From: Tenebrio molitor
Taxonomy: Eukaryota; Arthropoda; Insecta; Coleoptera; Tenebrionidae
Assembly: GCF_963966145.1 (NCBI RefSeq)
Contig: NC_091047.1
Location: 16,988,001-17,052,000, forward strand
Direction: 5' to 3'
DNA: 64,000 bases
Position 1 is the first letter of the stretch, and each line of letters starts with the position of its first letter. The position numbers were made by a program, and so were the translations under genes. The notes under the pieces were generated by a model. It had not been told where the DNA came from. It worked only from the letters and a program-made list of their open reading frames with translations, and made no database searches. Of the stretch, positions 50,273 through 61,378 are shown piece by piece.

Positions 50273-50363
50273 TGTAATTATCATGGCCTCCTAGATTCAT
50301 AAGAGACTCGTCTCTTATGAAAGAGACGAGTCTCTTATGAATCTAGTAGGCCGTGGTAATTAT
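50273..50363. repeat. Perfect-armed palindrome
   Basis: AGATTCATAAGAGACTCGTC TCTT and its inverse AAGAGACGAGTCTCTTATGA are separated by ATGA. The outer arms GTAATTATCATGGCC and GGCCGTGGTAATTAT extend the pairing. Non-coding. Confidence 0.75.
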
Positions 50364-50918
50364 TAATGTCCAACATGTCAAGTAGATAACCTAAACACGT
50401 TTGACGTTGGGTTGACCATACCATACGTGGATACCATATTAAATTCGAACTGTCATAATGACAGACGTTTATATTTGACATTTTCATGTAGCCCAATTTA
50501 CTCCAACAAAATTTTGCTGTACTAGTTTTTCATGAATTCGATAATACTTACCACCTATTGTTTGCAGTTTGCACGATCCAAAAATTTTAATTGAAAAAAC
50601 CGAAAGGTTAAAAATTATTTGTTTCCACTACCTACTAGTCTCAGAAGGCTTCATTATTGACCCTCGGACCGACCCCAGAAGTAGAATTTCTCTCCCAAGG
50701 TTAATAATAATTTTCATTATTAACCTAGGTGAATAATGAACAGCCGTCACCTAGCAACGAAAGATTTTCGTTGATTTCATTGGTTAACGTAAACGAATTT
50801 CATAGCAACCGTTGAAAAATGAGAACTCGGATCGTCGCATCGGACAAAATAATTTAATTAATAATTATTATCCGAAAGGGTTTTAACGTATCTAGTAGTG
50901 GAAAAAATAGTATATAAA

Positions 50919-50983
50919 CCACGGTGAGGAAGTCCCTTATAGCCTTTGCGCTCTGGCTATAATCATGAACTTCTTCACCTTGG
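50919..50983. repeat. Short imperfect hairpin
   Basis: GGTGAGGAAGTCCCTTATAG pairs with CTATAATCATGAACTTCTTC and its continuation ACC. It is close to the larger hairpin at 51063. Confidence 0.45.
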
Positions 50984-51062
50984 TATCAACATAAAATTTA
51001 GCTTGACAGTTAGTGATAATTTACAAATTTTCGGCTTTTTTCCATTAAAATCGGTGAGTCGT

Positions 51063-51207
51063 GCAAAAAATAGTATATGGACCTCGGGAGTGAATAATTT
51101 TTACCCTCAGTGCTTTGTAGAACCCTCGGGCTACGCCCTCGGGCTACAAACCTCGGATAAAAATCATCCACTTCACTCCCTCGGTGCATAATGTACTATT
51201 ATTTTTT
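51063..51207. repeat. Nested imperfect hairpin with CTCGGGCTAC core
   Basis: CAAAAAATAGTATATGGACC pairs imperfectly with the AATGTACTATTATTTTTTAG end. The centre GTAGAACCCTCGGGCTACGC pairs with GCCCTCGGGCTACAAAC-type sequence. The loop motif CTCGGGCTACGCCCTCGGG also appears as CTCGGGCTAGCGCCCTCG at 55.65 kb. Confidence 0.5.
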
Positions 51208-51771
51208 AGTGTCTGTAAGTACTTAAAAGTTAAAATTTTCTTAAATAGTTATTTACATTTCAAGATGCGTAAGTAAACTTTTCAAGCCAAGGAGACATTT
51301 TAAAGCCCGAGGCAAAGTCAAGGCTGATAGGTATAAATTAATGAAATCATTGTCAATCCAAAAAAACACGAAATCAGTCGGACATTAAGTTTTGAACGCA
51401 CCACGAACCTTGTTTATTATAACGCGTGAACTTATGTTAAAAAAAAAAAAACAGGAGAAATGGTATAATAACATAATAATAACATAATCTGTGCGATTCT
51501 ATTTACACATTGTTATGATTTAGCGATCGTTATTTTAACGATCGATTTTTTAAAATGATTTTTAAAGAGCTTGCTGATTTCTTAAAGCAAGTTGATGATC
51601 TCTACAAGTATATATTTGCTAAATTAACTTGATTTTTTTAAATTTTGATTCGGAAGTGATTTTCTAATGTTTAAAAAAATATTTAAAAGAACCAATTTTC
51701 AATGTAACGATCGATATTATAACTATTTGGAAACAGAATCGCACTGAATATAATATAATATAACAGAATAT

Positions 51772-51977
51772 AGCCTAAGGGAGTCCGTTTCGGCTCAGGG
51801 ACGCGAGGGTCGCGGGTTCGATTCCGACCCAGGGCGGAAAAAAAAAGGCTATATTCTATCTCGTGATTCGGAAGTCACGTTAAGCCATTGGTCCCGGTCT
51901 ATTGAGTTGGTCATCACGCCCCTCATAGATTTGTAAACCAGTCCTAGACTGTGTAACAACATTTTTTTTTTTTAAAC
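51772..51977 (+). mobile_element. tRNA-derived SINE
   Basis: An A-box-like segment (TTTCGGCTCAGGGA, about 51788) is followed by a perfect B box GGTTCGATTCC (51815-51825), an internal RNA polymerase III promoter. The body continues with CACGTTAAGCCATTGGTCCC, a stretch I recall from arthropod SINEs, to a T-rich run at 51961. The surrounding bases do not fold into a complete tRNA, so this is not a tRNA gene. Confidence 0.6.
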
Positions 51978-52750
51978 ATAATACATAGCAAGCATATCTT
52001 TTAGATATAGCTGTTCCAAATTCACACAATATAACACAGACATATAATACAAAAATGAATAAATATTTAGAACTCTCCGTTGCTATGAGAAATCTTTGGT
52101 GTTTAGAAAAAATTTCGATTTTACCATTTATAATTTCAGCAACAGGAATAGTACCGCAATCTCTTTTTAAAAATTTAAAAATTTTGGACAAACAAATTGG
52201 TGGTTGAAATTCAAAAAGGTATATTATTATACTCATGTCATATCGTGAGGAAATTCCTTAACATTGACACAGAACATAAAACACAAAAAAGTCAAAATGT
52301 GGAGGCGAGACGCCGGTAATTATGTTGATAAGCACTGCCCTATTACTTGATAGTATTATCCGTAATAGTGTATGTACTCCGGCAAAATTGCCGTGCCGCC
52401 GGGTGGAGGTGGGATAGTGTACAGAAACAACATAGCCAAAAGGAATCACGAAACGAAAAATAAATACAATCAGAGCAAGTGCTCAAAGTACGAGTAGCCC
52501 TCATTCATTTGCAAGCATAACCGTGCCCAGCGCAACAGACTCCGCACATTGAGATGCATATAAATTCAAGCCATTACATTACATCAGGTCAAAATTACAT
52601 TTAAATTATTTTTTATTAAACCTGAATCATAATCTCTGTTCTTGACACTAAAATGCGTGCAAAATGGGCCCTTTAAAGCGCTAAAGCTTTAAAGTTGCTT
52701 AGGTAACAACAAATTCACCTACATTTTGAACAATGATAAATACACATTTA
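51978..52750. other. Intergenic DNA, nothing firm
   Basis: No supported gene. The stretch GCAAAATTGCCGTGCCGCCG near 52383 is more GC-rich than its surroundings and may be another SINE fragment, but I could not place it. Confidence 0.35.
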
Positions 52751-52752
52751 TA

Positions 52753-53075
52753 CCGGGATATCAAAAATTATCTTGGTCAAAGGTGCTCATAGATTTTCAA
52801 ATAATAATGATTGTCGAAGCTTTGTGTCAATCATTTTTTGAATGTCAAAATCAATTTTCGAGTGCACTTCCCACACTTATCAATAATGCCGAAGGATTTT
52901 TATGCATGCCTTACAAATTGTGTTGGTTTGTTTCGCGAAACTGGCTGTGTGACTCATAAAAAAGGTGCTGGTAGGCCATTCGTTCGAACCGAAGAAATCG
53001 TCACACGAAATAAGTTGAGACGGACGTTTTCCAATCCATGACCACCTTTGACCATGGTAATTTTTGATATCCCGG
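52753..53075 (+). mobile_element. Short mariner-like remnant with inverted ends
   Basis: CCGGGATATCAAAAATTATC at the left and AATTTTTGATATCCCGG at the right. TA on both sides (52751-52752, 53076-53077). Inside, the frame near 52880-53040 gives LFRETGCVTHKKGAGRPFVR, which resembles the helix-turn-helix and GRP linker of mariner/DUF4817-type transposases. The catalytic part is missing. Confidence 0.7.
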
Positions 53076-53182
53076 TATTTATACCTACACAATTTATAAT
53101 AAATATACATAGCAACGAAACAACAACAATTGACTATTTCTATATCAACGATTAATGACATAGATTACTAGAAAAAGGTAAA

Positions 53183-53458
53183 GGGTGATTGTGGATAAGA
53201 ATGGCAACTATGTTCGAAAATTTATGTGGCAACTGTGTGGGTGAGGTAGAGTTGACATTTGTATGTATGACATCTCATAAGCGTAGGTACATTTTATTTT
53301 TTTTATATCTACCTACCATTGCACATTGATTTGACAATTTTCAAAATTGTGCGACTATGAACTGTCAAAGAAATGTCAACTCTATCCTACCCACACAGTT
53401 GCCACATAAATTTTCGTACATAGTTGCCATACTTATCCACAATCATGTTGAATCACCC
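53183..53458. mobile_element. MITE, 276 bp, arms of about 80 bp
   Basis: GGGTGATTGTGGATAAGAAT, GGCAACTATGTTCGAAAATT and TAGAGTTGACATTT on the left pair with AAATGTCAACTCTA, AATTTTCGTACATAGTTGCC and the TTATCCACAATCATG...AATCACCC end on the right. Non-coding. Confidence 0.8.
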
Positions 53459-53553
53459 AATATTTCAATTTACTTTTTTTGTCATAATTTTCAGATTATA
53501 GTGCAGGGTGCAGGTATAATAAAAAATAGCGTTAGATATAAGGTAGGTATGTA

Positions 53554-53652
53554 TATATAAGGGCCTTTAAAGCACTTGCGACGTTAAAAGCAGTCCGCTA
53601 CGCATCGTGCTCTTTTAAACTCTTCGCGCGTGCTTTAAAGGCTTCTTTATAA
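53554..53652. repeat. Nested imperfect hairpin
   Basis: TATATAAGGGCCTTTAAAGC pairs with GCTTTAAAGGCTTCTTTATA. The inner arms GTTAAAAGCA and GCTCTTTTAAAC enclose GTCCGCTACGCATC. Confidence 0.55.
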
Positions 53653-54648
53653 ACTTGTATCATATTCATAATATAATATACTATTACAGCGACAAACAGT
53701 TGTTAAGTGGGTTAATTCTACTGTAATTTTTTTGTCACCATCGTATAATAAAAAAGCCAAGTGTACTACAATAATTTAGAACAACACTGGTCCAAGTATG
53801 ATTATGTATTAGAAAATCGTCAAACAGTCCCATCCGTCCAAATGTCTTTCAATTAACCAAAATACGCACTATACCAGTATAAACGTCATTCAGTACATTA
53901 CTAAATTATTTTGTACCTATATAAAAAGGTAGGTAGTGACTTGCTGATTTTTTTTATTCACTACAATCATGTGCATTATATTTGCCGATAACAAAAAATT
54001 TGAATTACGCTATCATTCCAAAAAAGGTATTTAAATATTTGTTGTATAGTCCGAGAACTTTCGAAATCGGCGCTATTCACCTGATCGATATTAATAATTC
54101 GATAAACAATTATTTGACTTTTTTCATATTTACCTAAGAAGATAAACCTGACAGAGTATCGGCTACACTTTATCAGCATTTCAGAGGGAAAAACTAAAAA
54201 CGTAAATGATCAGAAAAAAAAATCTGTGATAGACAAACTTACAAGTAGTTTAAAGTTCAATACTTTGTATCTACTGAGTGTTATCACCGCCGATCCCCAT
54301 ATGCCTGCTACTCAATCAGTGCTATTTTACAACAGTAATAAACGTGCGTAAAAATATAAAATTATGTGACTTATCGTGGCTATTACCAAAAGTGTGATTG
54401 TGCGAGCGTGACTACACCAGTTTACTCTTCCACGCCAGAACTTTGGGTACACTTCCTTGTCGTCAGTCTCGTTGGCATCTGATAAAAACCTATCAGGTAA
54501 ACTAAAACAGGTAGGTATTTCATAATCTTATCAGAGTTTGCACTTTTAAACTTTAACCATTCAAATATGGATCATAGGTTAAATTTAAAACACTGCTCTT
54601 TCGGAATACGAAGGAAAGAGTTTTTTGTTGTGACGAATTTGTGAAAAT
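53653..54648. other. Upstream region of the 97-residue gene
   Basis: AT-rich, no coding support. Includes the presumed promoter of the gene at 54649. Confidence 0.35.
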
Positions 54649-54991
54649 ATGATGTGGAATTTCTGTTGCTGCAGAAGAAACCGAGAAAATAACATAAGTC
54701 AAGAAATGACCAACTCAAATGCAGGTTAGTGTTGATCGTTCTGTGTGTCCTCATCGAGGAATCGTTTTTTTAGCGAGTGATGAATCTCAGAATACTCAAA
54801 TTAGTGTCATTAGCGCGAATGGCACGAAAGAAAATGCTGAAATACCGACAATCCACAGGACGAGGACGTACACGGAATCCAGCGTTTCTAGTATGAAAAG
54901 TATTAAATCCTTCTATAGTGTTAACTCTGCAACGTCGAAAGAAGGTGACTTTTACAGTGTCTGCAGTGAAGAATCTTATAAAAGTACTTAG
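54649..54991 (+). CDS. Unknown small Ser-rich protein with amino-terminal Cys cluster
   Basis: Two exons, 54649-54724 and 54774-54991, with a 49 bp intron (GTTAGT...TTTTTTTAG). The junction codon GCG is phase 1, and the product is 97 residues. It begins MMWNFCCCRRNREN: three adjacent Cys next to basic residues are a plausible palmitoylation and membrane-anchoring site. The rest is rich in Ser, Thr, Glu and Asn with no predicted fold. It contains a repeated motif near the end (SFYSVNSATS, DFYSVCSEES). There are no transmembrane segments and no signal peptide. I do not recognise a family. The intron fits the window's usual size and splice sites. The reading is credible but not proven. Confidence 0.6.
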
Positions 54992-55580
54992 TGGAGAATA
55001 TTTAACACCTGATTAGTTTAGTATGTGTACCAAGATAAGCTTTATTGTATTTTTTTAACTCTCAGTAAATATATTTTTCAATATCTAACTTCGGTTTTTT
55101 ATTTAATAGAAATCAATTCAAAGATGTTTTAATTAACCAACCAAAAATGTTTCCTTCTTAATTTTAAATGTCAAGTTGGTACTTATTTTGTTGGTCACAT
55201 TGTACGATTTTACCCAATATGCTGTATTTAATAAAAAGTAAGTATATATATTTCCCATGTTAAACAAATTAAAAAATTACGACTACAAACAAGTGTTAGT
55301 ATAATCTGTTTCAAAATCAAAAATCCACTACGTGTTGAATTATGTTGGAGGAAAAAAGAAATCCCTAGAATACGTTTCATTTTTTTGAGTTGGCCCAACC
55401 TCCCGCCAAAATTTTACTGAGAATCGCCCTTAAATGTCACATGATTTATATTGACAAATCACAACTCCGAATTATTTGAATAGCAACCAATCACAATTTA
55501 ATTAAGCGGAAATTTTCCCTAGGGAAAATTTCCGATATAATTTACCTAGGGAAAAGTTTTTTCAGGCGATTCTCTTCCGA

Positions 55581-55757
55581 ATATACCTCGGGACAGATAT
55601 ATATCGCCAGAAATTTTTTCTTGCAGTCCAACACTCGTGTGTGTCGCTCAAAATTACCCTCGGGCTAGCGCCCTCGTGTAATTTTCTTGCTACAAACACT
55701 CGTGTGTCAGGACTGCTCGAAAAAATTTCCGGCAATATATCTGGCCCTTGGTATATT
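55581..55757. repeat. Long nested hairpin with CTCGTGTGT and CTCGGGCTAG motifs
   Basis: ACAGATATATATCGCCAGAA and AAATTTTTTCTTGCAGTCC pair with GGACTGCTCGAAAAAATTT and CCGGCAATATATCTGG. Within it, ACACTCGTGTGTGTCGC and ACACTCGTGTGTCAGG lie on either side of CTCGGGCTAGCGCCCTCG. Confidence 0.6.
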
Positions 55758-55806
55758 ATATATGAGAACTGTTGAGTTTACTTACGTAATACAAAATAAT
55801 TATTAC

Positions 55807-56172
55807 TCTCGTGTCAAAAATGGATTACTCCCTAGGATTTAGGGATATTCGTTACTAGGTTGCCATAAATTTGGTTAGGTTGGAGGCTATGTGGTTTCTG
55901 GTGACAAACAAAAGATATCCCAAAATGTAAGACAGCAAATTAATTGTAACAGTTGCAAATGACTAATTTCTCGCTAAGTGATAGATGATTTTTCGTTTCA
56001 CAATCAATTTTGGTTACTGGCGGCATATTTATTTGGATTTAATCTCTCAATTCAATGTAACCAACCTTAGGCATTCAAAATAACTTTTGAAAATTCTAGT
56101 TACACACAACATGAAAAACGTTATTTCCCTAAAAGTTCGAATTCTAGGGAGTAATCCATTTTTGACACGAGA
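55807..56172. mobile_element. GTGTCAAAAAT-family MITE, best-preserved copy
   Basis: TCTCGTGTCAAAAATGGATT and AATCCATTTTTGACACGAGA are perfect inverted ends. The inner ends CTCCCTAGGATTTAGGG and TTCTAGGGAG pair too. 366 bp, non-coding. Confidence 0.85.
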
Positions 56173-56642
56173 TGTACAAAATGTGGTAGCTACCATATCA
56201 CACCTTTTGAGTGAAATAATAAAATGAGAACAAAAAAACACGATGAATTACGACCAAAACGTCTGTCAACAGTTTTCTTTCATAACCCCACTTTTTTCTG
56301 ACATTTGCAGTTTGCAGACGCACTAAAAACAAAAGTTGGCGACGTTGTCGGTTGTATTTTCGAAGTAGAATGCAGTGTTGGTGGATTTTTGATTTTGAAA
56401 CAGATTATATTTAAATTGACGTTGAAAGTAGGCACAAAAGTAAAAACTACAAAGTGAAAAACTGAATTTTTTGTCTTTCCTTTCGTTCGGTTGGCAACAT
56501 TGCGACGAAACGTCAAGGAAGGAAACGTCAATTCGTCAATCCATATGTCAATATCGTCAATGTCAACACAGTAGAGTACTTTTTTATTTATAATTAACGC
56601 GCGGAAAAAATCGACCGTAGTATTTAGTGAATATTTGATAGT

Positions 56643-59045
56643 ATGACGGAGAATGCGACACCTTCTCTGAGCCAATACTTCGGCTCCAGCGACGCCACTG
56701 ACGAAACATCCAAGACAATAGACCTGTCCGAAGAACTAAGCGAAGCTTCCATTAAGATAAATGACCTAAAACTAGATGACAATCTCACAAGTGCTAACAA
56801 AAACGAACCCGAAGTATGTAGAATATTCGCCGAAACACCGCCGCAGCCCAAAGATCAGACGACTTCGTTTTTCGACTTGATCGGAAACAATCACAACGTG
56901 GCCTCCAACGGCTTGATTTCCGATCTCGAAATTACACCAAACAACGACGTAAGTACATATGGCTTGGTTAGGGAGAGTGATTGATGGGTTTTGTAGGATG
57001 GGTATTGCCCCAGAGTGGCGCTGGGGTCAGAGGCTGACAGGAGGCGGGACGCGTGGATACCCAGCGAGAAGACGCGGCAGTGTTTGATAGCGTGTTCGAC
57101 GGCGGCACCCGGAACTTATTTTCCAGAGAGAGAACTCCTCACGATGCCTGGGGTCCTTTTAGAAGAAGACTTGGTAAGAAGACAAATAATACCATTGTAT
57201 CAACTTTGTATTACAAAAAAAATTGTTTCAAGGGAGACAACATTGCAGAAGCTGTTACGCTATGCTTAGGGGAGGCGGAGGCAGCCCAGAGGAGTGTTTT
57301 AACAGAAAGCGATGTAACACAAGACGAGCGAGGGTTGAGAGAACTAGTCCAAGCCGGTTCTTACAGGTAATACATTTTTTGAGCCATACAAACATAGACT
57401 ACTAAAAATTGTAAATGATAGATCGGCCATTAATTTAACTGCGAGACTCCTAACCATATATGGGCAAGGTCGGGGTCGCGCCGGTCATCCTAGCAAACAT
57501 TCACCCCATTCATTGCAATTGTGGTTCACGAGAATCGCCCTTTTAGTCAAAACGAAAGCCTTCGGAGTTGCTCAATCAGAGGCTGCGCCGTTCGGACAGC
57601 TCGATAAACCGGACGTTTTTTATCAAGTGAGGACCCCGTATCAATTTTCTTGTACGATCTACCAACTGAAACATTTTAGTTTTATCCTGAAATGTATGGG
57701 GGACGTCCCGGTTCCATCGCTTCGTTCTCGTTTCGGCTGTTATTAAGCGAACTGCCGATGCATTGTGGCAAACCCAAAGATTCTTTAACTAAATTATACC
57801 ATATAAAGTCCACAATCAAGCAGGTACAACTTAGAGACAACAAAGATATAACATTTTTTAAATGTCTTTTCTTCAGATGTTAGATAATTTGAAACAAGGC
57901 CTGTGTGAAGACGGCAGTCCGATGGAGATCAGCGAATCAGACCGTGCCGATTCCATCCGACTCTGGGTCGGTCGAGAGACCCGAGTTTTACATTCTATAG
58001 TGAATTGCGCTCTCGCCTTGAAGGACTACGAGTTGGCGATGGTCATTATGGAAGAGCTTTGTCACAGGTATGTTTGGAAAAAAATACAAAATAACACCCA
58101 CCTCGTTTGCGTATATGCAGGAATGGTACGACACGCCACATGTTGTATTCGGCTTTGGGTAGACTGCGTTTGCAAGTGGGCGATGTGGCAGGGGCCGAGA
58201 CCTGTTTCGACGAGGCGAGAGCACTCAGAGGGAACGTCATGGACATGAGGGAGTACGTCGACCGTGGACTCCTCGCCGTGGCTCAAAATTCCTTCGACGA
58301 GGCGTATATTTTCTTCCAACAGGCCAGTCTTTTAGAGCCCACTAACGTAATGGTAAAAATTCAACATCATCTCTTCTATAATTTTATGCCAACCAACATG
58401 ATCTCAATTTTTGCATTTAAAAATATCGATTTCTTTTAACCACTTTTGATGATTTTAGTTTTGTCTTTCTAAAACAAATTTAGCCTCATCATATTTTGCA
58501 CAACTTCTTATTCATTTTACATTTTTTGACTGGCAACAAGTAACTTGAGTTCAACAGGATCGTATTAAACCCAAATAAGGTATCCAATTATCCATGTTCC
58601 ATTGAATATAACCACATATTTTTGAGTGCTTGACAATGCACGAATTTTAATAAATTTCAGTTGATCTCCGCTGTATTGTACTGCTAACAACCATGTTGAT
58701 TATATACTATTGTGTATATTTAGCCAACATCTTCAAATGACAAAGTTTAGTTAGGTTACGTCAAGTGCCATCTGTATTTCCCCCAATTGTTCGTTGCAGA
58801 TTTTGAACAACATGGGCGTTTGTCTTTTATACGGAGGCCACCTGAAGGAAGCCATCAAGGTTCTGGAAAGTGCCATCGAGTCGAATCCCGTACACGCCTT
58901 GCACGAGTCGTTACTCTTGAATTTGTGTACTTTATACGACATGGAATCGTCGAAGGGTCGCATGAAGAAGTTTGCCCTTTTGAGACAGATATCTAGGTAC
59001 CAAGCTGACGCACCCACGACAATTCTCGAAAAACTTTACGGATAA
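56643..59045 (+). CDS. Trappc12: Trafficking protein particle complex subunit 12 (TRAPPC12)
   Basis: Eight exons: 56643-56948, 56997-57173, 57233-57366, 57422-57626, 57680-57823, 57877-58067, 58121-58352, 58800-59045. All introns are GT/AG, most about 48-60 bp, the last 447 bp. The 544-residue product has an acidic disordered amino part. Then come DAWIPSEKTRQCLI, GTYFPERELLTMPG, LLTIYGQGRGRAGHPSKHSP, LQLWFTRIALLVKTKAF, MYGGRPGSIASFSFRLLLSE and a TPR array ending LNNMGVCLLYGGHLKEAI and LHESLLLNLCTLYDMESS. These match TRAPPC12/TTC15. It is a subunit of metazoan TRAPPIII, acting in ER-Golgi and autophagy trafficking; the human protein also has a reported kinetochore role. It is shorter than human (735), mainly at the amino end. 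Confidence 0.95.
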
Positions 59046-60037
59046 TTTGGTTGCTTTTGTTTTTGTTATCTGTGATTACTCGCGTTTAGTTGACTTGTTT
59101 TAATTTATTTTAGTACAATTTGAAAACATTACTGATGCGTTTATTCGGAACGGAATTGCATTTGATTTGTAGTCGTGACAGGCGTCAATTTCAAAATTTT
59201 CGGAAAAATTCGCGTTCTAAGAAACGAGTTTAAACTTTACAAATGTCCATCCAGTATCGGAGGCCTAAACAAAATAATTCGACATATGAAAAAATGGCCA
59301 AAATGATCATTATTGTCATAGCATTCATCACATTTCACTTGTCAGACATCACTTTACACAACAATGATCCAAGTGCCTTAAAGAAGTCGTGGAGAAGGCA
59401 TCAAATTTGATTTGTGGTTTTTCATTGGGTTAAATAGTAGAAAAAGAAAGTGTGCACGAGTGGTTTGAATTTTCACTTCCTGTTTCTTAATCTCCAGTAT
59501 TAAATGTTGCCACTAAGAGAATCGTTAAATAGTACAAAGAAGCTGTTTGTAGCGTAGTCGAGATAAGATGGTTGTGGAGGCACAATAAAGTAGAGATTAG
59601 GGTGTTAAAGTTAAGGAATGTACAATAAAAAAAAATGATGTTCAAGCTTCGTTTATGTAGTAAAAGCAAAATTTCAAATCATGCGCCAAAACTGCTATAT
59701 CGTTTTAGCGCGAAATTTGAAACGCACGTGTTTGCCAAAGTCAAATAACACTCGAGATGCATTTCAGGATTAGCAAAGAATAGGTTGTTTGTCAACTTCA
59801 TCATCATTGAAATATTTTCCGAAAACGGCTCATCCTTGATAAAAATCGCTCCAAAACTAAAGCCTGTGTGTTACGCCGCTAGCTTTATAAATCCTAAGCA
59901 ATGTTTTCATTCAACTAGATTTGTTGAGTTATAAAAACAAATTTATTTATTAACGCAGTTTCAAGAACTGTTCCCTGAAACTCACTATTTATTACAACTG
60001 CAATTCAATAAATGTCTACACAATGAACACGTCGTGT
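59046..60037. other. Intergenic DNA between TRAPPC12 and NDUFB9
   Basis: 3' flanks of the two convergent genes. An AATAAA near 59584 and 59625 could end transcripts. No further gene supported. Confidence 0.4.
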
Positions 60038-60569
60038 TTAATGAGAGGGTACTGACTGAGTCTTCCCAAACTTCTTCTCCCACAACTTGATGTACTCCCT
60101 TTTCCTTTGCTCACGTCTGGCAAAATACTCTGGATACTGCGCCTTCTCTAAGGGGTGCCAATAGTCAACGACCCAGTCTGGCGGGATGACTTCACGCTGA
60201 TAAGCGACGCCCCCGGGGGAGTCCGGGACTAAAGAACAACGCGATTAGTCAAGAAATTATGGAGGAAGTGTCACATACATTTCCTGGGGTGCCAGTGTTG
60301 GTTGTCGAACAACTCTTGTTCTCCTTGCGTTATCAGTTCTTTGGCGATTCTCATGTCTTTAACATCCTTGTTCTGGTCGAAGCGTTCTCTCATGAGAACG
60401 GCGTAGTACCTGTAGATTTCTCTACAAGCAACGAAGGGTTATGTAAGAGCACTACTTGACAACGGGAGATGTACCTTCTGTCGTACCACGCCTCGAGGCA
60501 TCTCAGGGCCCTCTTGTACAAGCTCTGGACTTTTCGCGTGTGGGAGACGAGTCCCGTGGGCACAGACAT
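60038..60569 (-). CDS. NDUFB9: NADH dehydrogenase 1 beta subcomplex subunit 9 (B22)
   Basis: Three exons on the minus strand: 60475-60569, 60279-60421 and 60038-60228, with introns of 53 and 50 bp and GT/AG ends. Codons join in frame to give 142 residues. The amino part LVSHTRKVQSLYKRALR is the LYR-type helix. The later segments YYAVLMRERFDQNKDV, FDNQHWHPRKFPDSPGGV and VIPPDWVVDYWHPLEKAQYP are diagnostic of the B22 subunit. It is an accessory membrane-arm subunit of mitochondrial complex I that contacts acyl carrier protein through the LYR fold. Vertebrate proteins are about 179 residues; the difference is at the ends. It is divergent from the gene at 60939. Confidence 0.95.
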
Positions 60570-60938
60570 CACTATTATCCTTAATTCCGATAACCGTAAA
60601 TCAGCTGTCAAACGTCAAATCACAGTGTTGACAAAAACAAAATTATGAAGACGCAAGCGAAGCCGTAGGAAACTCGTCGATTGTTACTTAAAAATCAGAG
60701 TAACTTGTCGCGAGGAGCTGTAGATCGGTGGTGCGAACTTGAAAATTCGTATTTTCGCGATAGGGGTGTCGAGTGCGACTTCGACCAGGTTGGTCAGGTT
60801 GGTAGCGCTGCGCATGTGCAAGTTTGACGTTTGTTCTGTGATCCAGCGGAAGAAGTGTTGTGTTCCATAAATACTAGTGTATAAACGTAATCGTAATTAT
60901 TTAGTAAATAATTGTCATTTGTAGAGGCCCCAGTGAGA
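60570..60938. promoter_or_regulatory. Shared divergent promoter region
   Basis: 369 bp separates the NDUFB9 start codon (minus) from the ATG at 60939 (plus). It is more GC-rich than most intergenic DNA here (for example GGTTGGTAGCGCTGCGCATG near 60798). GTTTGTTCTGTGATCCAGCG near 60830 may be near a transcription start. No TATA box is evident. Bidirectional use is inference from spacing. Confidence 0.4.
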
Positions 60939-61378
60939 ATGAGCGACAAGAAAGGTAAGTTGGATGGTCTGGTGCGGAGAACGGGTGTTACGTAGTCGCC
61001 CCCTTGAGAGCCTCCAAGGGCCCCGCGCTTCGATCTCAGTGCAGTTTTTTCACAATAAAGCGATTTAGTCGAGTTGCGGGGGCAGATTTGGGCATAAAAA
61101 TTGCATAATTCGTGCAGGATGTTCCAATCAATACTAACAGTTAGGTTATCTTTGTCTGAATCAGGTAACTTACATGTTCTTGCTCATTCTGTTCCCATGC
61201 CTTTTTAATAGCCTTGTCCTACATTGCAAAATACTGCAGTACCTATATGTTAGGGATTTTAATAAAATGAATGTGATTTAGGGCGATTTACATGATGACA
61301 ATGTGTTACTTCCAGCGCCCGGTTTAGTATCAGCTGAGGAGGACCCTAGCCCGGCTCCGGATCTCGGACTGCAAAGAA
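60939..61378 (+). CDS. 5' exons of an unidentified gene (partial)
   Basis: ATG at 60939 gives MSDKK and reaches a strong donor (G|GTAAGT at 60954/60955). An acceptor TTACTTCCAG precedes 61316, where APGLVSAEEDPSPAPDLGLQ continues in phase. The second exon would end near 61378 before GTACAT, a modest donor. If so, at least one further exon lies beyond the window or was not recognised. The acidic Pro-rich segment has no motif I know. The first splice is credible; the rest of the gene is not visible. Confidence 0.45.

Larger units (their letters stand above)
54992..56642. other. Intergenic DNA with hairpin and MITE
   Basis: 3' flank of the small gene, a palindromic region at 55500-55560 (CCTAGGGAAAATTT), the hairpin 55581-55757, the MITE 55807-56172, and the TRAPPC12 promoter region at the right. 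No other gene supported. Confidence 0.45.

Noticed and set aside
51788..51850. tRNA gene on the plus strand
   Set aside because: The B box is perfect but the stems of a cloverleaf do not form and SINE-type sequence follows; treated as a SINE head.
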